Shown in pieces: positions 1 to 11,066 of a DNA stretch of 64,000 nucleotides (position 1 is the stretch's first letter; every line of letters starts with the position of its first letter). The stretch comes from Taxillus chinensis (Eukaryota > Streptophyta > Magnoliopsida > Santalales > Loranthaceae), in assembly GCA_023512835.1 (NCBI GenBank), contig CM042090.1, forward strand, positions 52,935,365 through 52,999,364. Direction: 5' to 3'. The notes under the pieces were generated by a model. The model had not been told where the DNA came from. It did no database searches and saw only the letters and a program-made list of their open reading frames with translations. The position numbers and the translations under genes are program-made.

Positions 1-1279
1 AAAGAAAAAGAAGAAATAAAATAAATAAATAAAAGGAAATCAAAGAAAATAAAATAAAATCGCACTTGTGGCTGTCAGCTACCGCTGTTACATGCAACAC
101 CACACTGTAGCCAATACTCAATTATCATAAGCATATCACTTGGCTTCTCCCAAAAGCACCATGCAGCTACCCACCAAAAGAATAAACACCTATCACTCTG
201 GAGTGCACTCACAGGTAACAAAGCTGCCTCACTCAAAGAGTAAACTCACACCCCTCACTCTCAAGTTCCCTTAAAGCTCAAACCTTACGCAAGTAGCCAA
301 TTAGTCCCTCATTATAGTGATGCAGCCAACAAACCACCCAAGTACCTTTGCCATAGACCACAAAGAGAGGTGAGTCCTCTGTTGATGCGGAAAGGATATC
401 AAAGACAAACACAGAAACACACCCTCTAACTATACACATGCCAACGCTCAAAGCAGAAAACCTCTACAAAGTGGGTCAAAAGATAACAAGAGCCAAAATT
501 GCATAACATGCGCTACTGGCTGTTTTTTTTCTCTTCCTCTGTGGTTTATTTTGTACATCATAGGGACTTTGTGTTTCTTTTTTTTTTGTTTTTTTTTTGT
601 TTAAACATCAAAGAATTGCGTCCCAATCCAATATCGCCAACTAGCCAATATACCATCACAATAACAGCAAATGCACAATAACACCAGAGATCAACAATTC
701 ACACGTAGACAGAGGAAATAACACAAAATAAGAGACAACAAAAATAGGTCAATGGGACCTTAAGAACACTGTCGCCTATCAAAAATAGGAAAAGAAACAC
801 GAGAAAAACATCAACAAAGGTCACATCAAGGTGGTCGCTGACTCCAGCCTGTCCAAACGTGCCACAACCCAATCACCATAATGCAACACATGGTACTTAA
901 CATAAGCGCATCACCGTAGGGAATAATCACTCAATAAACAAAAACGGGAACTCTCAGTATCAATGTAAGAAACGCACCACTCCAAAGATAAATAAGTATA
1001 TCCCTTAAGCGAGCAGCCCAAAGAAACATCAAGGGAAAAACAAGCAAAAGCCGCTAATAAAGTGTATCAAGCTAACAGAGCAACGCAACACAGAACAAGG
1101 CAAACGAATAACCACAAGCAAACAAACAGTCAGGCAGGAAAAAGAAAAGAAGAGAAAGAAAGAAAGAAAGAAGAAATACAGAAATACCACAAATAAAAAT
1201 GGAAAAACCTCTCCCCCACACTAAAACGACACACTGTCCTCAGTGAAAGAAATAGAACAAAAAGCAAATCTACAAAGGC
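1..1279 (-). other. 3' non-coding tail of Athila-type element
   Basis: On the minus strand this follows the third ORF of the Athila-type element. I find no ORF with a recognisable domain. The stretch is A-rich, with GAAA-type simple sequence around 1140-1185 and A/T runs at 1-60 and 575-600. By eye it does not match the element's 5' LTR (9482-10675), so the 3' LTR probably lies left of position 1. A G-rich purine motif sits at its inner end. Confidence 0.5.
1208..1220 (-). promoter_or_regulatory. Polypurine-tract-like motif
   Basis: The minus strand reads TGTGGGGGAGAGG, just after the third ORF. Purine tracts of this form prime plus-strand DNA synthesis in LTR retroelements. It may be the true PPT or an internal PPT-like copy. 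The sequence beyond it does not resemble the start of the 5' LTR, which argues for an internal copy. Confidence 0.4.
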
Positions 1280-3064
1280 CTAATAAGGCATGCTGGAAAA
1301 ATAAAGAACACGGGCTACCATCTCACGCATAGCTGCAGCAAACTCGTCTGAGGTTGAACCGAATTGCCATTTTGCTCGAGCTTGAAGCACAGCAATCATA
1401 AAATAACAGACAAAGGCTCCACAACTGTGAGTGTCGGGCTGCTGAGGTGTCTGAAACTCATTTGGCGCAGAGAAAGCAAGGCGAGTGGACAGCATACCCT
1501 CACGAACCAACAAACTCCGAAGACGACGAATAAAGCCACTGGCCAAGGAACGTCGACGAGTAGGGAAACCGTGCCCATGATAGGAATCATAAAGCACTAC
1601 ATACTGACCAGTCAGGTGCAAGTGAAGGAGCACAAAATGTTGGCGAATGAATATGGGAAATAGAACAGACGTTAAAGAAGACCAGGGCCGTAAAGAACCA
1701 ACTTCCCCCCAAAGTCGTGCTCCCATATCATCCATACTAGTGGGAGAGTCATGGAACTCCAGTGGCATTATGTCCATGGTGGCTGCATTAGGATACCGGC
1801 CAGGATCCTGTAGGCTGACACTTCGTAAAATACTTGAAAAATGATCAATATCCGAAGTGGCAAACCAAGCAGTGCTCCGAATACGACGAAGGTCTTCTGG
1901 TACAAGTGCCATCAGCTGACTGGTAGACCATCCAAGCTCGACCGTGCTGGTAATAAAATCATAGTAAGCACAAACTGATACTGGATCCTCCATAGTCGAT
2001 GGAAAGCTTAAATTCAGTCGCCGTTCAAGTGCAGTCATCGGGATATGCTCAGAAGGGATTGCTGACCGTTCAGGCCCATATTCCTGAAGTGGTGTGATAT
2101 ATGGAATAAGAGCAGTAGGTGGCTGTGTCCATAGGGACTCAGAATAGGCAGCGAAGAATGATGAAATGACGGGATCAGATAGAACAAAGGGTTCTGCAAC
2201 GTCAAAAGATGGACCAGCCGAATGATAAGAGTCCTCACCAGAAGAAACGTCCAAAAAGGAAGCAGCTGGAGCACTGTTCTTCCTAGGTACACGAAACGGA
2301 CTCTCTGAAGATACCTCCACAGGAGACTTTGGTGGTGATGCTGGTGTAGGTAATGGTGAATGCCATGGGGAATCCACTGGCGGAGTAGCAGATCTAGATT
2401 TGCTGTGAAATGGAAATTTTCCCAAAATTTTCTTTAACAAGCTCGAAGACTCCTTCTGCTCCTTTTCTAGTTTAGCAAACCAGAAATCCACATACTCTCT
2501 AGTCAGTCCTGCTGGTGGAGGAGGAACATGTCGGGGTGGAGAAGAAATTGGATCTCTAGCAGGAACTTGAGTTTTATATGGGGAATGAAGGTTAGCCAAC
2601 AACTCATCTCGTTGTGCAAGAGTAATATCACCATGTGCTCCAATGGAACTCCATCATTTCCCTTTCTCACCAACTTTCCCAGCATAATGCAGTAAACGAG
2701 CCAAACTATGCACACCTTCTTCAAGGAAAACATCACGCACAGTAGGTAAATTAAATACCTATTGAATTACAGAAACAAAAACCCGAACCTCTGATCCATA
2801 TACATTTCCCACAATAGATGTCTCATCATCATCATGAATAACCTCTGCTATTTTATAAAAACAAACAATTTCATTGATAAGCAGAGGGCAAGGGTCTGCA
2901 ACTAACCTGTCAAGTCCAGTATGTTGAATCTGATCAATTAAAGATTGACTCCAAGGAAATCTTGTGCGTCTTAATACTGACCAATCAAGAACATGCCCAG
3001 CAAAAATATCATCATCAGCTATGGGATCAAGATGACGGGTTGACCTTCTTTCAAACTTATCCAT
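1280..3064 (-). pseudogene. Third ORF of Athila-type element with C48/Ulp1-like peptidase domain
   Basis: One reading frame runs from an ATG at 3064 to a stop at 1280 and is broken by only two in-frame stops: TAG at 2759-2761 and TGA at 2654-2656. The N-terminal ~130 codons resemble the domain seen in plant transposon-associated proteins, with motifs such as GLDRLV, LLINEI and VFNLP. A proline/serine-rich linker follows. The C-terminal ~170 codons look like a C48 (Ulp1/SENP) cysteine peptidase. Numbering from codon 2602, the candidate catalytic set is His322 (RQHFVLL), Asp339 (LYDSY), Gln387/388 (TPQQPD) and Cys394 (SCGAF, codon 1421-1423). Ulp1 enzymes cleave SUMO precursors and conjugates. 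Such domains have been captured by plant transposons, but activity here is unproven. The ORF lies where an env-like ORF would be expected, and I see no membrane segment. Confidence 0.75.
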
Positions 3065-3129
3065 CCCCACAATTCCTCACAAGAGAGAGAACAGTTAAAA
3101 GCACCACACAATATGAACCTGGCAAACTT

Positions 3130-3660
3130 GAGAACAACTGCACGGCTGGGGAGGAGATGGACCGTGCAGAACAAAACACCAGAAAAATTAAATTGGAGTC
3201 GAAAATCACCAATAAATGGCTGCCTCAACCGTGCAGCTAATTGAAGCAGTCGCACAAGATATAATGGATCAGGGAGGAAGAAGGATGTGCACGGCTGATG
3301 TCCCACTGAACCATGCAGCTGTTATGGGCGGTAACAGAAGAGATAATCGCCTAGGGAAGAAACAGGAGCTGCACGGCTGGTGTAGCGCTTAACCGTGCGG
3401 CTGTTGTGGGCGTGAAAACTAGGTTAAAGTGATGCTATGGCATAAATAAGGTGCACGACTGGGCTTTAGATGGGCCGTGCAGCTATAACAGGCCCAAAAT
3501 AAAAGAAAAATAGTCTTTTAAATCAAGAAGGATCTGCACAGCTGAGCTGGAATCCAACCGTGCAAATAAAAATGCCATGTCAGCAGCTTCTGGACTCCAT
3601 AATTCATCATTTGGCTTAACACATCTGGGGAAGGTATGAACTGTGCAGCTAATTTAAACC
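3130..3660. repeat. ~82-bp tandem repeat with inverted TGCACGG/CCGTGCA arms
   Basis: Arm pairs TGCACGG...CCGTGCA (some with one or two changes) occur at 3139-3168, 3288-3317, 3370-3399, 3452-3481 and 3535-3564. Each pair spans exactly 30 bases with a 16-base spacer. Start-to-start spacing is 82, 82 and 83 bases for the last four. Half units remain at about 3229-3235 and 3641-3647, in phase with that period. The array lies between the integrase and the third ORF and would be in the leader of any third-ORF transcript. Function unknown. Confidence 0.8.
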
Positions 3661-3787
3661 TCAAATAAAGAATAAATGCTCATCTGGATCAACAAAGAAC
3701 ATAACAAAGAAGAACCACACTAAGAAAACATGGGCTGCCTCCCATGAAGCGTTTCTTTAGGGTCAATAGCTTGACCATCTCAATTCA

Positions 3788-5500
3788 TCACGATTCAATC
3801 AACACAAGGTGCTCCACCACCTTGATTTCAGCTTCTCCATAATAAGGTTTAACTCGCTGACCCGTTACTTTGAACGTATCCCCTGACTTTGTTTGCAACT
3901 CTAAAGCACCATAAGGAAAAACCTGAGTCACTTTGTACGGACCAACCCATTTAGATCTCAACTTACCAGGGAATAACTTCAACCGTGAATTGAACAATAG
4001 AACTAATTGCCCCTGGCTGAACATACCTGGAGAAATTTTCCTATCATGCCACCGTTTAGCTTTTTCTTTATATAACTTTGAGCTTTCATATGAATTCAGC
4101 CGAAACTCATCAAGTTCATTCAACTGTAGTAAACGGAGTTCCGTACTAGCCTGTGGATCAAGATAAAATTTTCTCACAGCCCAATAAGATTTGTGTTCCA
4201 ATTTTACTGGAAGATGACATGCCTTACCATACACCAACCGATAAGGTGACATTCCAATAGGTGTCTTGAATGCTGTTCTGTAAGCCCAGAGTGCTTTATC
4301 CACTTTATCAGACCAATCCTTTCGGCTTCCTCCAACAATCTTCTCTAAAATTTGTTTAATCTCTCGGTTAGAGACTTCTACTTGACCATTAGCCTGGGGA
4401 TGATAAGCTAAGGCTCTTCTATGTTGGACACCATACTTCTTTAACAATTTGGCAAATAGTTGATTACAGAAATGGCTTCCCTCATCACTGATAATAGCAC
4501 GTGGAGTTCCAAATCGAGTAAAAATATTTCTTCTAAGAAACTTAATAACCACCTGTGCATCATTTGTTCTGGTGGGTACAGCTTCTACCCATTTCGACAT
4601 GTAATCAACTGCAAGAAGTATATAAGAAAACCCATTAGATGGAGGAAATGGTCCCATAAAATCAATCCCCCATAAATCAAACATCTCCAGAGGAAGAACA
4701 CCGGTCTGAGGCATTTCTTGGCGCCTACTAATTCCTCCCATTCTTTGGCATCGATCACAAACTTTCACAAACTCAAAAGTGTCTTTAAACATTGTTGGCC
4801 AATAAAAGCCACTTTGTAATACTTTAGACACTGTCTTTTGTACTCCGAAATGTCCTGCATAATTTGATGAATGACAATGGTGCAGAATACTTGACACTTC
4901 TTCTTCCGGCACACATCGTCGGATTATCTGATCAGCACACTGTTTATAGAGATATGGATCATCCCAAATATACCTCCGAACTTCAATCAGAAATTTTTTC
5001 TTTTGATGATATGTAAAATCTTGTGGAATATAAGAACAAGCCAAATAATTTATAATATCAGCAAACCATGGCAGCTTAACTTCGCAAGATAAGATAGCCT
5101 CATCAGGAAAAGACTCCAAAATATCTGACTCATCTTTCACTGCTTCTCCTTGTTCAAGCCTTGATAAATGATCAGCTACAGTGTTTGATGACCCTTTTGT
5201 ATCCCTAATCTCTATATCAAATTCTTGAAGGAGTAATACCCAGCGAATCAACCTGGGCTTTGCATCCTTCTTGCTAAATAAATACCGAATGGCAGCATGA
5301 TCAGTGTAAACAATTACTTTGGTCCCCAGTAGATATAGCCTGAATTTATCACAAGCATAAACTACTGCTAATAATTCTTTCTCTGTAGTTGTATAATTCT
5401 GCTGAGCTGCCCCAAGAGTTTTGCTAGCATAATAGATTGCCCTAAAACTCTTCTCTTTCCTCGACCTAACTGCTCCAACAAAGATAGTCACTAGCGTCAC
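3788..5500 (-). pseudogene. Athila-type pol, RNase H and integrase
   Basis: This open stretch of ~570 codons is the 3' part of pol. RNase H comes first ([27 protein letters not shown] and the DHLSR linker). The integrase follows with its zinc-binding H...H...C..C segment ([11 protein letters not shown]...CDRCQRMG) and a complete DDE core: Asp in GIDFMGPF, Asp in IISDEGSHF and Glu in [10 protein letters not shown]. Integrase inserts the cDNA into nuclear DNA. No stop lies inside this part, so the domain itself looks intact. It is out of frame with the upstream RT segment, overlapping it at 5466-5500, so the polyprotein is broken there. Confidence 0.92.
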
Positions 5501-6085
5501 ACATCAACTCAAAAGGCTGAGTCCAATCAGGAGCAACTATCACCGGTGTTGAAACTAACTTGGCTTTCAAAACTTCAAATGCCTTCAAACAATCCTCAGT
5601 AAACTCAAATGTAGTATCTTTCCCCAATAAGGAACACAAAGGCTTCGCAACCTTGGAAAAATCTTTAATAAACCTGCGATAAAACCCAGCATGGCCTAGA
5701 AAACTTCTTACTCCTTTTACACTTGTTGGTGGAGGTAAATTTTGAATAATTGAGATCTTTGCCCTATCAACCTCCAAACCTGCTGCAGATACTTTATGGC
5801 CGAGCACAATACCTTCTTGAACCATAAAATGACATTTTTCCCAGTTCAAAACTAGATCTTTTTCCTCACAGCGAATGAGGACTGTCTCCAAATTTTTCAA
5901 ACAACATTCAAACGATGACCCAAATACTGAAAAATCATCCATGAAAACTTCCATAATTTCTTCAACCAGGCCTTGAAAAATTGCCATCATACATCTTTGA
6001 AGCGTGCCTGGAGCTTTGCAGAGAGACCAAAAGGCATCCGTCGAAAAGCAAACGTACCGAAAGGGCACATAAATGTAGTTTTCTC
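5466..6085 (-). pseudogene. Athila-type pol, RT palm/thumb and start of RNase H
   Basis: This segment continues reverse transcriptase in a different frame. It shows KAPGTLQRCM, the active-site motif FMDDFSVFG (the FxDD form of YxDD), and then SFLGHAGFYRRF and FELMCDASD, where RNase H begins. The RT block just before KAPGT is scrambled by a frameshift near 6070-6090, and another shift near 5500 separates it from RNase H. At least two frameshifts therefore prevent one continuous polyprotein. Confidence 0.88.
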
Positions 6086-7357
6086 CTAGTCCTCTGGAGC
6101 AATAGCAATTTGATTGTACCCTGAATAACCATCAAGGAAACAATAATAAGAGTAACCCGCTAATCTGTCCAGCATCTGGTCAACAAAAGGTAAGGGGAAA
6201 TGATCCTTGCGAGTGGCCTTGTTAAGTTTTCTGTAATCAATACAGACTCGCCATCCAGTTACAGTCCGAGTAGGTATCAACTCATTCTTCTCAGTTCGGA
6301 CCACAGTCATTCCGCCCTTTTTAGGTACCACTTGGACTAGACTAACCCAATTACTGTCAGAAATAGCATAAATGATTCCAGCCTTCCGCCATTTCAACAC
6401 TTCCTTTTTAACAACTTCTTTCATGGCTGGGTTCAGTCTACGCTGCCTTTCCACTGAAGGTGCATGCGAATCTTCCATAAGAATCTTATGCATACAAGTC
6501 GCTGGACTGATGCCTTTAATATCATCGATTGTCCAGGCTAAAGCCTTTTTATGCTTTTGCAAAACCTCCAGTAACTGAGCACTCTCCTCAGTAGAAAGAC
6601 ATGTCATTACTATCACAGGATACCTGCTTGAAGCGTCAAGAAATTCATATTTCAAATGCTTTGGTAATTCTTTTAACTCAGGCAACTCCTCTGCTGCTTC
6701 TTCCTGCTTTTCCTCAAGTTCAGCTAAAAGCTCATTTTCTCCCCTTGGACTGGTCTCAGCACTATCCACCTGCTGCAATACTAAGTCCAAGTCACTCGAC
6801 ATAATATTTTCTCCAAAATAATCATCAACTAAAGTTGCTATATCATCAATCCAATAGCAACTTGAGTAATCCTCGGGAAATTTCATAGCTTTATGCATAT
6901 TGAAAACAATAGCTTCCTCATCAATACGCAGAGTTAATTCCCCTGAGCTCACATCAATCAACGCACGGCCTGTGCGCAAGAATGGTCTTCCAAGGATCAA
7001 CTGGACTCTTCGATCTTCTTCCATTTCCAACACAACAAAATCTGCTGGAAAGATAAAATGGTTAACTTTTACTAACACATCTTCAATTATCCCCTTAGGC
7101 TTCCCAGTTGATCTATCAAAGAACCGAAGTGATATTGAAGTTGGTTTCATTCCTGTCAACCCTAACTTCCGATAAATTGACATTGGCATAAGGTTGATAC
7201 TCGCTCCCAGATCACAAAGGGCCTACTCAAACTCTGACCCTCCAATGATACACGGTAAAGTGAAACTACCAGGATCCTTCAACTTTGGTGGTAGTTTCTG
7301 GTGCACCACTGCACTAATTTCATTTGTAAGAGCTACAATCTCATAATCTTCATATCT
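6086..7357 (-). pseudogene. Athila-type aspartic protease and N-terminal RT
   Basis: The frame runs directly on from gag after a TGA. The protease active site reads DLGAS, with its Asp codon at 7211-7213. A premature TAG stands four codons upstream of that Asp, at 7223-7225. Further on come LILGRPFL of the protease fold and then RT motifs ([40 protein letters not shown]). The frame closes at 6086, where RT is interrupted. In this family protease matures the gag-pol product and RT copies the RNA into cDNA. Confidence 0.88.
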
Positions 7358-9232
7358 TCACTTCTTTGCCACTAGCTCTTTCAAAAACTTAAGATAATTC
7401 GGCATCTGTGACAATGCTTCAATCAAAGGTATGTTCACTTCCAACCTTTTGAAAATTTCTAAAAATTTGGCAAATTGAGCATCCAATTTCTGCTTACGTA
7501 ACCTTTGGGGATAAGGAAGAGGAGGCCTATAAGCCAGTGGTCTCCCTACCGCTTTCGTGTTAGGCTGACTAGTCTCAGCTTCTTCACTTGCCCTTTCTGA
7601 CTCTTCCACTTTCTCTTTCCCTTTTGCATTCTGGTTCTCCTCTCTCTCACTTGAAACACCAGCATTGGTGGGCTCTTGAAGCACTGGTTCCTCTAACTGT
7701 TCACCATTTCTTAACATTATAGCCTTACAATGTTCCTTTGGATTGGTCTCAGTATTACTTGGAAAGGAACCTGATTGCCTAGCATTTAAAGCATTGGCCA
7801 ACTGGCCGATTTGCTGCTCCATATTCTTCATAGCAGATCCAAAATCTTGCATAGTAGAGGTAAGAGCATCAATTTTAACCTCTCCACGATTGATTCGCTC
7901 ATTTGATTGTTGAGCAAACTGATAAAAGAAATTCCTCATTTCATCCTCTTTATCTTTGTCTTTATCTTTTGCCTGTGGCATCTGACTATCAGAGGAAGTA
8001 CTAGCTTGTTGAGCTAGCTGAGGATTCAAACAATGTTGATTCCCATAAGATAAATTATTATTAATTCTCGCCCTGGGGGGAACATACTTGTATGAGTTTG
8101 GCTTCCGGAAATGTTGGAACCGATTCTTGTTTTCTTGTGTTTGGCTTTGGTAAAAACCTCTATTACCAACATACTTGGCATCTTCTTGCATCACCGAGCC
8201 CGACGAATTGTCACTTGCATTAGAACTCACCCGACTCCCTTCCAGTTTCATTGCTAATGTAACAACCTGTTGCGTCAAAGCCTCCACTTGTGCCGACAAG
8301 TTGTTATGTTGGTCACTATTACTCACTACCGCCACATTCTCGACTTTAGAAGACCGCCTTTCATTTGACCAATAACATTTGGACATAGCCATCTTCTCCA
8401 AGTAACTCCATTGCAGCAAGTGGGTTCCAACATCATGAATGAACCAGGCAACATCAACCATATCTCGAACATGAGACCGCAAACCCAAGAAAAATGATTC
8501 CACCTGAAGCCACTCAAGTCTTCCGTGTTGTGGGCATCTTCTCACCAAATCCTTAAAACGCTGCCATGCCTCATATAAGGATTCCTGATCTTTCTGACGA
8601 AATTGGCTAATTTCGCTGCGCAGTTGTATGACTCTTGATGGGGGAAAGAATTTAGCCAGAAAACTTTCTGCCATCTGATCCCAAGTAGTTATGCTATTGA
8701 TAGGCAGAGACTGAAACCAACCCAACGCCTTATCCCGAAGAGAGAATGGGAAAAGCTTGAGTTTAATTGCATTTGGAGAAACTCCATTCATCTTTGTTGT
8801 CCCACATATTTGTAAAAACCTCATGAGATGATTATGAGGATCTTCAAGAGCTGACCCTCTATAGGCATCTTGGCTGACCATCTGCAGCAACGCTGGCTTA
8901 ATCTCAAAATTATTCGCTTCAACTGGAATATCTCTAATACCAGACTGATGTTCAGAGTGCACTAGCCTAGAGAAATCCAGCAAAGTCCTTGGCCCATGAA
9001 TTCCTCCTTCAGCTTGCTGTCCAAAATTTTGATTATTAACAGTCTGATCGTCTGCCATGATGATACTCTCACAGAGGTCTTCTAATTCGTTGAGAGCTTG
9101 CTCAACTTCGTGTAAAGTGAGAATAGTTTGTTCTGCCTTTTCCTTGTCTCTGTTTGCTCTCCTCCGCTCAAGTAAGGTTCTCTCAATCTCTGGATCAAAT
9201 GGAGCCAACTGCTTACCAGATGATCGTGGCAT
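7358..9232 (-). pseudogene. Athila-type gag
   Basis: From the ATG at 9232 about 625 codons are open, ending in a TGA at 7358. The TGA replaces a codon in what was one gag-pol frame, because gag and protease share the same frame. The N-terminal half holds the retrotransposon gag core (GTTKMNGVSP, KLFPFSLRDKALGWF, FLAKFFPPSR, ESLYEAWQRFKDLVRRCPQHG). The C-terminal part is Gln/Asn- and Glu/Lys-rich. I see no CCHC knuckle. Gag forms the cytoplasmic particle in which cDNA is made. Apart from the terminal stop this is the best-preserved gag in the window. Confidence 0.88.
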
Positions 9233-9461
9233 AAACAACACAATCCACCAAAAATTTCACCAGTCCCTCAGATGTTCCTGCAAATACACAAACAACAAGA
9301 ATACCCGATAACTCCGCACAAACAATTGTTCAGAACAGAATAATTAAAAGCAACACAAAATATTCACAATAACAATTAATAAAATAAAGTCCAGATCACA
9401 ACCTTTCCTCTTAAACCCAATGTTATCTAATAATTTTCAACACCGTTTAACAAACAAACTT

Positions 9462-9478
9462 CCCCGGCAACGGCGCCA
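9462..9478 (-). promoter_or_regulatory. Primer binding site, tRNA-Asp type
   Basis: The minus strand reads TGGCGCCGTTGCCGGGG three bases inside the LTR end. This is the primer site characteristic of Athila-type plant elements and is complementary to the 3' end of tRNA-Asp. It fixes both the orientation and the LTR boundary. Confidence 0.9.
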
Positions 9479-9481
9479 ATT

Positions 9482-10675
9482 TGATGTCTTTTTTTTTTAT
9501 GACAGTTTAATCTCATAGAATAGTGGAGTAATTGAGACTCCGGTGTGTCGAACCTCGGGGAATTTTTTTTAGTCAGTGTCAAATAGATAAGCACCAAGCA
9601 GGCAAGTGCTAGTTATGCCTAGACAAATGATTTTGGTCTGAAAACTCTTCAATGACTAGCGCCGATTTGTTTTTTTTAATTTTCTGTTGTTTAATTTAAA
9701 TCAAAACGATATGAAATTTCAATAATGGAGGTTCCTAGGGTAGCAACTTCACCTCCCATGCATTGTAGTCTGATTTTGACATATGGTTTTCACATTCCAT
9801 TTGTTGATTCTTAATAATCTTTGATTAACACCCATTTTCTTACATTTGGTCCATGCTAAGAAAATTAAAGATACCCAAAACCACTTGGTCCCTGAGAATT
9901 AGGCTAATCAAAGGTATCAATCCTTCAATTGTCTTAACATTTGGTCCATGCTTAAGCCAATTGAATTAAATAATTTCATGTTTCCACCCCAGACTAGGGC
10001 TAAGGTATTCTGATCATGCATGAATCAAAAAGCATTGCATTATGAAATTAATTTAAACATCAGAGAATTGTTCCATCACATAACCATGTCAAAATCATCC
10101 TACAACACAATGGGGGCTACATTGCTCCCCTAAGAAAAAGGATTACCCCAGATTCATGTCCAGAGCCATCAATTCAAAATGGAAAAAAAAAAACAACCTT
10201 GCAGACATACAGAAGAGAGAGATAGAGAAATCTTCAAAAGTCTCCTGGAATTTTCCTCAAGAAAATCTCCAGCCCTCTGGTGTGTTCCTGTCTCTGGATC
10301 CCCCTCCTCAGCCGTCTCTCCCTCCTCCAGAAACCCTACTCCATCTTTGAGTTTTTTTTTCTCTAGGCAATTGACAGAACTGCCCTTCTGGAGTTGGCTG
10401 GACTTGGCTGGTTTGCTCTACTGGCCCAACAACTAAAGCCTTGGAGGAAGCCCAAGGCAAGAGTGATATGGCTGCCCATACCTTGTCTCATGGCCCAAGT
10501 AAATTAAACCTGCAAAAGAAATTAAACAAAACAAAAACAAAAACACACTCTACCAAAAATAAAATAAAATACCTAAACAGATAAATACACTCAACAAGAG
10601 TAACAAAAAGAGATAAAATATGTATAAATAAAGGCCCCAATATACCATAAATGTCTATATAAAATCCACTCATCA
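9482..10675 (-). repeat. 5' LTR of Athila-type element
   Basis: The 1194-bp LTR is bounded by TGATG at its minus-strand start (10675) and CATCA at its end (9482), a perfect 5-bp terminal inverted repeat. The PBS follows immediately. The start reads TGATGAGTGGATTTTATA, matching my memory of Athila-type LTR starts. The element's second LTR is outside the window. The LTR interrupts a minus-strand ORF at 10676. Confidence 0.8.
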
Positions 10676-11066
10676 ATGGTGGCCATACAGCGATAGGGGC
10701 CTTGAAAAGACTTCAACTTGTATTCTTTCACTTTGTGGGGAAATCCCATGGCAGTAGCCATGGTTTGAGCGCCCGACCTGTAATCACTGTCGATTGGGAA
10801 ATGAAAGACGTCACGGATCACCTGAGGGGTGATCCTAAAGGATTGACCTCGAATAGCAGAGACAATCGTCTGGTCACTGGAGTCGAAGTGCTCATAGAAA
10901 GTCCGGATGTCTGAAATGAGAAGATCAATTGGGGCAGAGACGATGTCGAGGAGACCACTGGAGACTAGCAAGGAGTGAACCTCGTCGAGCCAGACAGGAG
11001 GGTCGGAAATACTGACTCAATCGACAAGATGGCCAGGAACAACTCCGTATAGAGCGTGAGATGCCA
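10676..11066 (-). pseudogene. ORF fragment with plant transposon-protein-like domain, cut by Athila LTR
   Basis: The frame begins at an ATG at 11066 (MASHALYGVV), has one in-frame TGA after 16 codons, then runs on until the Athila LTR cuts it at 10676. Any continuation would lie left of the window. Its motifs (SSGLLDIV, PIDLLISDI, FRITPQVIRDVFHFP) align in order with the N-terminal domain of the third ORF at 1280-3064. It lies ~1.7 kb downstream of the copia pol once the 17-kb insertion is removed. It may be an extra ORF of that Sirevirus-like element or a remnant of another transposon. Function unknown. Confidence 0.55.

Noticed and set aside
1200..1220. Boundary of the Athila 3' LTR at the purine tract
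   Set aside because: The sequence left of it does not match the start of the 5' LTR (TGATGAGTGG...), so it is more likely an internal PPT-like copy.
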